From the NCBI GenBank assembly GCA_964465015.1, contig CAYXHP010000148.1, positions 1-64,000 on the forward strand: DNA of 64,000 bases, written 5' to 3'. The notes under the pieces were generated by a model. The model saw only the letters and a program-made list of their open reading frames with translations, did no database searches and was not told where the DNA came from. The DNA is from Humimonas sp964465015. GTDB lineage: Bacteria; Gemmatimonadota; Gemmatimonadetes; Palauibacterales; Palauibacteraceae. Made by a program: the position numbers and the translations under genes. Below, in pieces: positions 8,307 through 15,270 of this stretch; within the stretch, counting starts at the first letter, position 1; each line of letters opens with the position of its first letter.

Positions 8307-9076
8307 GCCGTCCTCCCGGAGCGGCCGGGGAGCGCCTCCAGGACCGCCTCGGCCAGGATCTCGCCCAGGACCCGGATCGTCTCGCTTCCCTCCCCGGCCG
8401 AGGCGTCGGCCGGGGAGCCGCAGTACGCCCGGTCCATGCCGGCCTCCTCGAAGCTGGTCTTCCCCTGCCCGATGGCCGCGGAGAGCGAGACCGGGACCGG
8501 GGAGAGGCTCCGCCGCACCTCCTCGCGGACCAGCTCGGGACGGGCGGCCAGCACCACCGACGCCTCGAAGCGGCCCGCGTGGCACTCCCCGCTCCGGAAC
8601 TCCTCCCCCAGGCGTTCGGCCCAGCGGCGCGTGGCGAGGTCGGGGAAGACCGGGACCAGGAGGCCCCGCGCCTCGATCTCCCGCGCCGCCTCGCGCAGCG
8701 AGCCCCGGTGCCCGGGATCCACGTGGGGGCTCGCCAGTCCCAGGCACCCGACCCCGTGCCGACCCAGGCTGGCGGCCACGTCCACCACGAGCGCGGTCAC
8801 GGTCTCGGGACGCACGTCGATCGTCCCCGGGAAGGCGGCGGCGAAGCCCGCCGCCGTGTACGGAAGGGTGGGGAGGAGGAGCACCTCGAGGCCCCTGTCG
8901 GACAGGCGCCGGGCCGCGTCCGCGACCATGGCCTCCGCCATGATCCCGTCCGTGGCCAGGGGGAGGTGTGGTCCGTGCGCCTCGAGGGCGCCCACGGGGA
9001 GCAGGGCGACGGTGACCTCCGGGTCGAGCGACCCCAGCTCCTCCCAGGTGCACCCGGACAGCTCGCGTACGGCCAT
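8303..9076 (-). CDS. Creatininase-family metal-dependent amidohydrolase, first gene of the operon
   Basis: A 257-residue protein with the family metal site: PVGALEAHGPHLPLATD (Glu, His, Asp ligands), then a long helical section and GECHAGRFEASVVLA with ligand His/Glu residues. The family hydrolyses cyclic or linear amides (creatinine, formamides) and some lactones. It opens the eight-gene catabolic operon. I chose the ATG at 9076, directly downstream of a GGAGG; an in-frame ATG at 9124 would add 16 residues. No classical N-formylkynurenine formamidase is encoded nearby, so this enzyme is a candidate for that step, or for hydrolytic ring opening later in the route. Both are inference. Confidence 0.85.
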   Translation of the reverse strand: MAVRELSGCTWEELGSLDPEVTVALLPVGALEAHGPHLPLATDGIMAEAMVADAARRLSDRGLEVLLLPTLPYTAAGFAAAFPGTIDVRPETVTALVVDVAASLGRHGVGCLGLASPHVDPGHRGSLREAAREIEARGLLVPVFPDLATRRWAERLGEEFRSGECHAGRFEASVVLAARPELVREEVRRSLSPVPVSLSAAIGQGKTSFEEAGMDRAYCGSPADASAGEGSETIRVLGEILAEAVLEALPGRSGRTA

Positions 9077-9139
9077 GGTCCTCCGGTCGGGGGGAGCCTC
9101 CTGGACGGCCCACCGGGCCGCCACCGTCGAGTGTTGAGT

Positions 9140-9162
9140 AATGTTAGCGTGAGGGCGACATT
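9140..9162. promoter_or_regulatory. Possible operator between the divergent operon and CoA ligase gene
   Basis: The 92-base divergent spacer between the operon start (9076) and the ligase start (9169) contains the inverted repeat AATGT-N13-ACATT in a locally AT-richer stretch. Such placement suits a shared regulator site. No regulator gene is adjacent, and no clear -35/-10 pair could be resolved for either direction. Weak evidence. Confidence 0.25.
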
Positions 9163-9168
9163 CCGCAC

Positions 9169-10845
9169 ATGCCTCGATCCGAGACCGACGCGCTGGACGC
9201 CACCCGCTCCGTGGACGTGCCCTTGCGTCCGCCCGAGCGGTTCAACATCGCCGACTACTTCCTGGATGACCGCGTGCGGGAGGGCCTCGGCGAGCGCACC
9301 GCGCTGATCACCGACCGCGGAACCTACAGCTACGCGGACGTCCAGGCCCTGGCCAACCGCTTCGCCCACGTCCTGGTGCGGGCCGGCGTCGAGCCCGAGC
9401 AGCGCGTCCTCCTGGCGCTTCCAGACGGCGCCGAGCTCGTGGCGGCGCTGTTCGCCGTACTCAAGGTCGGGGCGGTGGCGGCGCTGGTGAATCCCGGGCT
9501 GTCGGCCGAGGAGATCGCGTACTTCCTGGGCTACACGCGGGCCGTGGTCCTGGTGACGCACGCCGGGAGCGTGGACACGTTCCGGGAAGCCCGCCGCCGC
9601 GCCCGGGCCGTCGACCCCGACTTCCTCAAGGAGGTGCTCGTCGTCGGGGACCCGGCCTTCGACGCGATCCTCGCGGAGATGCCCGACGCCTTCGAGAGCT
9701 TCCCCACCCACCGTGATGACGCGGCCATCTGGCTGTTCTCGGGCGGGACGACGGGGCGGCCCAAGGCCGCGGTCCAGACCCACACCTCCTACGCCAACGC
9801 TTCGGCCTGCTACGGCCGGCACGTGGTGGGCTACGGACCCGAAGACCTGACGATCTCGGTCCCCAAGCTCTACTTCGGCTACGCGATGGGGGCCAACCTG
9901 TTCTTCCCGTTCGCCGTCGGCGCCACCTCCGTCCTGTTCCCCGAGCGCTGCACCTCGGAGCGGCTGTTCGACCTCATCGAGCACCATCGGCCCACCGTGC
10001 TGGTGAACGTGCCCACCATGGTGAACCACCTGGTGAGCGACCCCGGCGCGCCCGGGCGCGATCTCTCCTCCCTCCGGGTTTCCACCTCGGCCGGCGAGGC
10101 GCTCCCGGTGGACCTCCACCGTCGCTGGGACGAGCTGTTCGGCGTCGAGCTCCTGGACGGTCTCGGCACGGCCGAGATGTGGCACATCTTCCTCTCGAAC
10201 CGGCGGGGCGATGTCCGGCCGGGGACGTTGGGAAAGGCGGTGCCGGGCTACGAGATCCGCGTGTGCGACGAAGAAGGGCGGGAGCTGCCGGCGGGCGATA
10301 CGGGGTGGCTGTGGGTGCGCGGAAACTCGCGCGCCATCGGCTACTGGCAGCGCATGGAGGAGTCCCGCCGCGCCTTCCGCGGCGAGTGGTACGCCTCCAG
10401 CGACATGGTCCGGCTGGACGAGGACGGCTACGTGGTCTACTGCGGACGCGGTGACGACATGCTCAAGGTCTCGGGAAAGTGGCTGTCCCCCAAGGAGGTG
10501 GAGGACTGCCTCGTGGAGCATTCCCGGGTGCGCGAGGCGGTGGTCGTCGGCGCGACGAACGCGGCGGGACTCACGAAGCCGTACGCGTTCGTGGTGCCGG
10601 CGCCGCCGGTCCCGGAGACCGAGGGCGGCGCGGCGGGATCCGGTGGGGGCCAGACCGGCGGGGCATCGGCGGCGGACTCGGCGACGGACCTCGCGGCCGT
10701 CCTGCAGGCCTGGGTGAAGGAGCGGCTCGCCCCCTACAAGTACCCGCGCCGCGTGCTCCTGGTGGACGACCTCCCCCGCACGCACCTGGGAAAGGTGGAC
10801 CGGGGGGAGATGCGCCGGGTCGCCGAGGCGCTGGGCGAGGACTGA
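9169..10845 (+). CDS. Benzoate/2-aminobenzoate-CoA ligase family protein
   Basis: A 558-residue AMP-forming acyl-CoA synthetase of the benzoate-CoA ligase type. N-terminal FNIADYFLD and GERTALI are typical of that branch; LFSGGTTGRPKA (P-loop like) near 190, KLYFGYAMGANLFFPF (aromatic acid pocket), DGLGTAEMWHIFLSNR, YASSDMVRLDEDGY and GRGDDMLKVSGKWLSPKEVE follow in order. The last catalytic lysine region is LGKVDRGE. Expected reaction here: anthranilate + ATP + CoA to anthraniloyl-CoA. It is transcribed away from the other pathway genes. A Gly/Ala/Ser-rich insert of ~30 residues (about 10606-10690) sits in the C-terminal lid domain. Substrate is assigned from context; benzoate cannot be excluded. 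Confidence 0.92.
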   Translation: MPRSETDALDATRSVDVPLRPPERFNIADYFLDDRVREGLGERTALITDRGTYSYADVQALANRFAHVLVRAGVEPEQRVLLALPDGAELVAALFAVLKVGAVAALVNPGLSAEEIAYFLGYTRAVVLVTHAGSVDTFREARRRARAVDPDFLKEVLVVGDPAFDAILAEMPDAFESFPTHRDDAAIWLFSGGTTGRPKAAVQTHTSYANASACYGRHVVGYGPEDLTISVPKLYFGYAMGANLFFPFAVGATSVLFPERCTSERLFDLIEHHRPTVLVNVPTMVNHLVSDPGAPGRDLSSLRVSTSAGEALPVDLHRRWDELFGVELLDGLGTAEMWHIFLSNRRGDVRPGTLGKAVPGYEIRVCDEEGRELPAGDTGWLWVRGNSRAIGYWQRMEESRRAFRGEWYASSDMVRLDEDGYVVYCGRGDDMLKVSGKWLSPKEVEDCLVEHSRVREAVVVGATNAAGLTKPYAFVVPAPPVPETEGGAAGSGGGQTGGASAADSATDLAAVLQAWVKERLAPYKYPRRVLLVDDLPRTHLGKVDRGEMRRVAEALGED

Positions 10846-10899
10846 CGGCCCCCGGGCGGTTGACGGCCGCGGCGCCGGGGGCAGGCGCCCGCAGGGTCC

Positions 10900-10923
10900 G
10901 GTGCCCGGCGATCGCCGGGCACC
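10900..10923. terminator. Perfect 24-base palindrome at a convergent junction
   Basis: The sequence between the ligase stop and the ilvE stop contains a perfect 24-base palindrome (GGTGCCCGGCG, centre AT, CGCCGGGCACC). It would form a strong hairpin in RNA from either strand, so a bidirectional terminator is the simplest reading. There is no T-tract on either side. Confidence 0.5.
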
Positions 10924-10942
10924 ATGGGGGCGATTGGCGGCC

Positions 10943-11893
10943 CTATGCGGCTCCGACCAGCTCCCGCACCGGCGTCATCCCGCCGTGGGCGTCGGGGACC
11001 TCCCCGTGCACGACGCCCATGAAGCGCCGCTGGATCTCGCGGGTCACCGGACCCATGCTCCCCGCACCGATCTCGATCCGGTCCACGCTGCGGACCGGCG
11101 TCACCTCCGCGGCGGTTCCGGTGAAGAAGAGCTCGTCGGCCGAGTAGAGGGTCTCGCGTGGGACCGGGCCCTCCCGCACCGGGATGCCGAGGTCGTCCGC
11201 CAGCGTGAGGATGGCGTCCCGGGTGATGCCCCGGAGCGAGGTGCCGTCCAGCGCCGGCGTGACGAGGGTTCCGTTCCGCACCAGGAACAGGTTCTGGCCG
11301 CTCCCCTCGCTCACCAGTCCGCCCGGCCCGAGCGCGATCCCCTCCGAGAAGCCGTTGGCGATCGCCTCGAGCTTGATGAGGGTGGCGTTGGTGTAGTGAC
11401 CGGCGGCCTTGGCGGCCGAGGGGAAGGTGTTGGGAGCCGGCCGGTGCCAGCTCGACACGCACACGTCGACCCCGCGCTCCAGAGCTCCCTCGCCCAGGTA
11501 GGTCCCCCACGGCCACACGGGGATCCACGTCTCGATGGGGCTGGCGCGCGTGTCGAGTCCGGCCGCCCCGTACCCCCGGAGCACCATGGGCCGGATGTAG
11601 CAGGAGGCGAGGCCGTTGCGGGCCACCACCGCGCCGCACGCCTCCTCGAGTGTCCCGGGCGGGTGCTCGGGCGCCATGTGATAGACCCGGGCCGAGTCGT
11701 ACAGGCGGCGAATGTGCTCGGGGAGGCGGAAGATGGCCGGGCCGTCCGCGGTCTCGTAGCAGCGGATTCCCTCGAACACGGAGGCTCCGAACTGCACGGC
11801 GCTCGACAGCAGGTGGACGGTGGCGTCCTCCCAGCGGACGAACTCACCATCCTTCCACATCCACTCGGTCTCGGTGAACTGCGACGCAGGCAT
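10943..11893 (-). CDS. ilvE: Branched-chain amino acid aminotransferase (class IV)
   Basis: A 316-residue fold-type IV PLP enzyme. WMWKDGEFVRWEDATVHLL and FGASVFEGIRCYE start the small domain; SAAKAAGHYTNATLIKLEA holds the Schiff-base lysine at the place of E. coli IlvE Lys159; GLVSEGSGQNLFLV, ITRDAILTLADDLGI, SADELFFTGTAAEVTPV and GPVTREIQRRFMGV complete the family pattern. It interconverts Val/Leu/Ile and their 2-oxo acids with glutamate/2-oxoglutarate. It is last in a minus-strand trio with a SDR and a cupin gene, 38 bases after the SDR. D-amino-acid or aminodeoxychorismate relatives are less likely given the C-terminal motifs. Confidence 0.93.
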   Translation of the reverse strand: MPASQFTETEWMWKDGEFVRWEDATVHLLSSAVQFGASVFEGIRCYETADGPAIFRLPEHIRRLYDSARVYHMAPEHPPGTLEEACGAVVARNGLASCYIRPMVLRGYGAAGLDTRASPIETWIPVWPWGTYLGEGALERGVDVCVSSWHRPAPNTFPSAAKAAGHYTNATLIKLEAIANGFSEGIALGPGGLVSEGSGQNLFLVRNGTLVTPALDGTSLRGITRDAILTLADDLGIPVREGPVPRETLYSADELFFTGTAAEVTPVRSVDRIEIGAGSMGPVTREIQRRFMGVVHGEVPDAHGGMTPVRELVGAA

Positions 11894-11931
11894 CGTGTCT
11901 CTCCGCTCGGTCGTGGCCGCCCGACGGCGGC

Positions 11932-12708
11932 CTATAGAAGGGACCGGATCCAGCCGCCGTCCACGGCGATCGAGCTCCCGGTGATGTAGGAAGCCCGCTC
12001 CGAGGCCAGGAAGGCGACCAGCGCCGCCAGCTCGCGCGGCTCACCGATTCGGCCCATGGGGATCTCGCGGTTCCAGTGCTCGAACGCATCCTCCGCCCCG
12101 TCCGATGTACCGGCCAGCTCCTCCAGGCGCGCCGTGCGCGTGTAGCCGGGCATCACGTTGTTCACCGTGATCCCCTGCGCCGCCACGTCGTTGGCCAGCG
12201 TGCGCGCCAGCCCGGTCACCGCGGCCCGCAGGCTGTTGGACAGGATGAGGTTCTGGACCGGTTGCTTCACCGCGATGGACGTGATGGTGACGATCCGACC
12301 CCAGCGTCGCCCCTTCATGTCCGGGAGGACGCGCCGAACCATCTCGACCACGCTCTCGAGCAGGAGCCGCTCGGCGGCGCGCCACGTCTCGAGGTCGTGG
12401 GTCTCGAACGACCCGGCGGGGGGGCCGCCCGTGTTCGTGACCAGGATCTCCACCGGTCCGAAGGCCCGTTCGGCCCCCGAGACCGCCGCGTCGATGCCCG
12501 TGGTGGTGGAGAGATCGGCGGCCACGGCGGCCACCTCGGCACCCGTCTCGGAGGCGATCGCCGCCCGGGCCTCCTCCAGCCGCTCCTCCCCGCGGGCGCA
12601 CAGCACCACCCGCGCGCCCTCGGCCGCCAGCTCGGCCGCCACCGCCCGGCCCAGGCCGCTGCTCGACCCGCCCACGAGCGCCACCCGTCCGGTCAGTCCC
12701 AGGTCCAT
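11932..12708 (-). CDS. SDR family oxidoreductase (FabG-like)
   Basis: A 258-residue short-chain dehydrogenase: VGGSSSGLGRAV for cofactor binding, NTGGPPAG in the NNAG position, and a long central helix. The usual catalytic SxxxxxxxxxxxYxxxK is altered: TITSIAVKQPVQNLILSNSLRAA has Ser, but the Tyr-x-x-x-Lys position reads L-S-N-S-L or similar, so no standard Tyr/Lys pair is evident. This matches the SDR branch often called 3-oxoacyl-ACP reductase-like in which the tyrosine motif is replaced. DGGWIRSLL closes the protein. Function unknown. It lies 20 bases after the cupin gene and upstream of ilvE. Confidence 0.85.
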   Translation of the reverse strand: MDLGLTGRVALVGGSSSGLGRAVAAELAAEGARVVLCARGEERLEEARAAIASETGAEVAAVAADLSTTTGIDAAVSGAERAFGPVEILVTNTGGPPAGSFETHDLETWRAAERLLLESVVEMVRRVLPDMKGRRWGRIVTITSIAVKQPVQNLILSNSLRAAVTGLARTLANDVAAQGITVNNVMPGYTRTARLEELAGTSDGAEDAFEHWNREIPMGRIGEPRELAALVAFLASERASYITGSSIAVDGGWIRSLL

Positions 12709-12728
12709 CGCTCCTCCCCGGTGCTCGA

Positions 12729-13106
12729 TCAGTCCTCGTCGTGGAAGTAGTCGTCGGTCCCGTCCAGCCAGTCCTGCCTGGGTGGACTGAACACGTCCAC
12801 GTCCAGCGTGTCCTCGAGTGCCTCGGCGCGGTGGGGCAGGTGCGAGGGGATGTGCAGCACCTCACCCGACCGGACTACGACCTCCTCCTCACCGTCCTCG
12901 CCGAGCCAGAAGTGGAGCGCGCCCTCCAGAATGTAGGTGAGTTGCTCGTTGTCGTGGGAGTGCTTCGGGACGATGGCGCCGCGGTCCAGGTAGACCTGGG
13001 CGAGCATCATGCGCTCGCCGGTCACCAGCCGCCGGCTGATCACGTCCGTGACCGGCTCCCGGGCCATGTCGTCCCAGCGGAAATGCCGGGCCTTCGCCTC
13101 GTTCAT
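12729..13106 (-). CDS. Small cupin-domain protein
   Basis: A 125-residue single-domain cupin. Motif 1 is PKHSHDNEQLTYILEG and motif 2 is PSHLPHRAEA, giving the His/His/Glu/His metal set of cupin_2 proteins. Such proteins are metal dioxygenases, isomerases or ligand sensors; nothing here decides which. A GGAGCC site precedes the ATG. It is the first gene of the minus-strand set that continues with a SDR and ilvE. Confidence 0.88.
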   Translation of the reverse strand: MNEAKARHFRWDDMAREPVTDVISRRLVTGERMMLAQVYLDRGAIVPKHSHDNEQLTYILEGALHFWLGEDGEEEVVVRSGEVLHIPSHLPHRAEALEDTLDVDVFSPPRQDWLDGTDDYFHDED

Positions 13107-13267
13107 GTCGTGGCTCCTCGCGTGGGTGGACTCCAGCTCAATGGGCGGCCGGAGGGGTCGTCGGGCAAGGGAGGAGCCGTGCGACAGGCGCCCGGGCCGG
13201 CGCGGTCCACCCGTCGGCTCGGAACGATGGCCCTATGGCCCTCGCCGGTCGGGGTGCGGGGGGGCGC

Positions 13268-14068
13268 TCAGGTCGAGTCGCTCTCCTCCCAGTATCGGGT
13301 GCTCGTGGCGGGAGCCCAGCGGGCGGGATCGAACAGGGCGGGGTCCAGAGTGTCCGGGGCCCGGATGTCCGAGTACTCCTCGGTCTGGAACAGCCGGCCG
13401 TCCACCCGCAGGTCCAGGTGCGTCTCTACCCAGCCGTCGCCGAGGGGCTGCCAACCGCCGATCGTCGCGTCCAGGAGCCTTCCGTCGCCGAGAGGCTGGA
13501 TGTCGCGCACCGCCAGGAGCCGGTCCGCGTCGACCCAGAACTGGGGGGACGTCGTGTCCCCCGCCGCGGCTCCCACGATCCACACCGGACGGCCCTCGAG
13601 CGTGTCCCGCCGGGCCAAGGACAGGTCGATCCCCAGGCTGTCCAGCACGTGGGCCGAGCGCTCGACCGGCTGCAGGTAGACATCCGAGAGCAGCACGGCG
13701 AGCGGATTGGTGTCGGAGGCCGAGTCTGCCAGCTGGCCGGACCTGAACCCGTACCGCTGGCCGTCCACGTAGAGAACCCCGTTGCCCTCGGCCAGGGGCT
13801 CCATGTCGATGCGGAGCTTCCCGAGCGCCAGCGCCTCGTGCCAGAGCGTCGTGTCCTGGACCCCGGGCTTCGGGTATCGGATGGTCCGCTGCGTGAACGT
13901 CACGTAGGGAGGCCAGTGCCCCTGGTAGAGGTCGTGCATGGCCTGGAGCACCTCGTGGCCGCTGCGGAAGCTCCGGCCGGGGGGCGACCCGTCATCCGAG
14001 CCGCAGGCCGAGGTCACGGCGAGCGCGGCGGCGACGAGGACGGACGCGGCGGCGGCGGGACGATGCAT
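13268..14068 (-). CDS. LolA-like secreted lipoprotein
   Basis: A 266-residue protein with an N-terminal hydrophobic stretch ending in AVTSACGSDD, a plausible lipobox with Cys22. The mature part reads as repeated beta-strands and contains features of the LolA/LolB-like fold: VLQAMHDLYQGHW, an early FTQRTIRY strand, LRIDMEPLAEGNGVLYVDG and a long strand-rich end. Proteins of this type bind lipid acyl chains or are periplasmic sensors. It is preceded by a strong consensus promoter (14117-14144, minus strand) and ends 161 bases before the cupin gene, so it is probably transcribed alone or reads into the cupin-SDR-ilvE set. Specific role unknown. Confidence 0.72.
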   Translation of the reverse strand: MHRPAAAASVLVAAALAVTSACGSDDGSPPGRSFRSGHEVLQAMHDLYQGHWPPYVTFTQRTIRYPKPGVQDTTLWHEALALGKLRIDMEPLAEGNGVLYVDGQRYGFRSGQLADSASDTNPLAVLLSDVYLQPVERSAHVLDSLGIDLSLARRDTLEGRPVWIVGAAAGDTTSPQFWVDADRLLAVRDIQPLGDGRLLDATIGGWQPLGDGWVETHLDLRVDGRLFQTEEYSDIRAPDTLDPALFDPARWAPATSTRYWEESDST

Positions 14069-14116
14069 CGGTGCCTCTCGGGCTCGGGGGCCGGGGGACG
14101 GCGTCCGGATCCCGGC

Positions 14117-14144
14117 ATCCTAAGTCCCGGGCTCTCCGTGTCAA
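14117..14144 (-). promoter_or_regulatory. Sigma70-type promoter for the LolA-like lipoprotein gene
   Basis: On the minus strand TTGACA (14144-14139), a 16-base spacer and TAGGAT (14122-14117). The -35 is a perfect consensus. Predicted transcript start is about 42 bases before the ATG at 14068. Confidence 0.65.
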
Positions 14145-14262
14145 TCGTCCGCGAGTCCGGGTCGGCGGATGGAGAGGTCGATGGGGTCGATTTTTCCCGG
14201 GGTCGGGGAATGGGAGGGCGGGCCGATCGGGCGCCGCGCGCGGAAGCGACGTGGCAAGGGGG

Positions 14263-14291
14263 CTGGACGGCCCGGATCCCCGTGCTAGATT
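14263..14291 (+). promoter_or_regulatory. Candidate promoter for the EF-P-like gene
   Basis: CTGGAC (14263-14268), 17-base spacer, TAGATT (14286-14291), followed by a ~60-base leader with AGGAG before the ATG at 14359. The -10 agrees with others in the window; the -35 is weak. Confidence 0.4.
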
Positions 14292-14358
14292 TCCGCGCTC
14301 GATCCGCGCGGGCCCCGCTCCGGGAGCCCCTGTCTTCTCTTTCAGGAGACGACCTCCC

Positions 14359-15066
14359 ATGAAGGCCAGTGACATCCGCCGCGGGCACGTGTTGCTCGTG
14401 GACGGCGCGCCGTGTCGGGTGATGGAGTTCCAGCACCGCACGCCCGGCAACCTGCGCGCCTTCGTCCAGGTCCGGCTGCGGGGCCTGCTCTCGGGGAAGA
14501 GCTTCGACCAGCGGTTCAGCGCCACGCAGTCGGTCCAGGAAGTGCGGGTGGAATCCCGTCCGATGCAGGCGCTCTACCGCGACGCGGCCGGACTGCACGC
14601 CATGGACTCGGGGACGTACGAGGAGCACGTGCTCGACGACGAGACCGTGGGTGAACTGGGCAGCTGGCTGGAGCCCGGCGCCATGTTCTCGGTGGAGTGG
14701 CTGGAGGGGCGGGCGATCGGGGTCGAGCCTCCCGCCGCGGTGGAGGCGCAGGTGGTGGAGACCGCGCCCGTGGTCCGCGGGGCTACCAAGACGGCGAGCA
14801 CCAAGCCGGCCCGGCTGGACAACGGGGCCACGGTGCAGGTGCCGGAGTTCGTCGGGGTGGGGGACCGCATCCGGGCCCGACCCCTGGACGGCACCTACCT
14901 GGAGCGCGCCTGGCGGGGGCCCACATACCGGTATGATCTCGTGCGAGCAGTGTCGCCGCGCCCGACGCCGTCCAGTGTCGGGATGTGCACTTTTTGCAGG
15001 TACGTGGACCGACCTCGGCCCCCCGGGTGGATGTGCACTGCGGACGATGTCCCTATCTTAGTCTAA
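14359..15066 (+). CDS. Elongation factor P-like protein with Asn at the modification site and a C-terminal extension
   Basis: A 235-residue protein whose residues 1-184 follow EF-P domains I-III: MKASDIRRGHVLLVDG, the domain I loop RTPGNLRAF, SVEWLEGRAIGVEPP, then VVETAPVVRGATKTASTKPARLDNGATVQVP and the usual end DGTYLERA. EF-P binds ribosomes stalled on polyproline and its loop-tip Lys34 (E. coli PGKGQ) or Arg32 is modified. Here the aligned tip reads PGNLR with Asn31, so no lysine is available. About 51 residues follow the normal end, including three Cys; they look unlike conserved protein. An AGGAG site precedes the ATG. It may be an EfpL-like paralogue rather than the housekeeping EF-P. 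Confidence 0.85.
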   Translation: MKASDIRRGHVLLVDGAPCRVMEFQHRTPGNLRAFVQVRLRGLLSGKSFDQRFSATQSVQEVRVESRPMQALYRDAAGLHAMDSGTYEEHVLDDETVGELGSWLEPGAMFSVEWLEGRAIGVEPPAAVEAQVVETAPVVRGATKTASTKPARLDNGATVQVPEFVGVGDRIRARPLDGTYLERAWRGPTYRYDLVRAVSPRPTPSSVGMCTFCRYVDRPRPPGWMCTADDVPILV

Positions 15067-15199
15067 TGACACCAACGGGTTGAGGTCGACGGAAACTCAC
15101 CCGGACAACCGCTGCCGATCCCCGGCACGTTGGCTGCACGGGCAGACGGTAGTTCAGGGGAACGGGCGCTTCCCGGCCGACGGGTCGGGGAACCCTCGC

Positions 15200-15239
15200 G
15201 ACGGGGGCCGGAAGCCCAATCGGGCGGCCGGCCCCCGTC
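15200..15239. terminator. Nested hairpin between convergent genes
   Basis: GACGGGGGCCGG (15200-15211) pairs with CCGGCCCCCGTC (15228-15239), and the loop holds a smaller GCCC/GGGC stem. It lies between the EF-P-like stop and the amidase stop and could end transcription from both sides. The rest of this 204-base spacer shows no gene. Confidence 0.5.
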
Positions 15240-15270
15240 TGCTTGCACCGTGCTTCCCTCGCTTCCCGCT

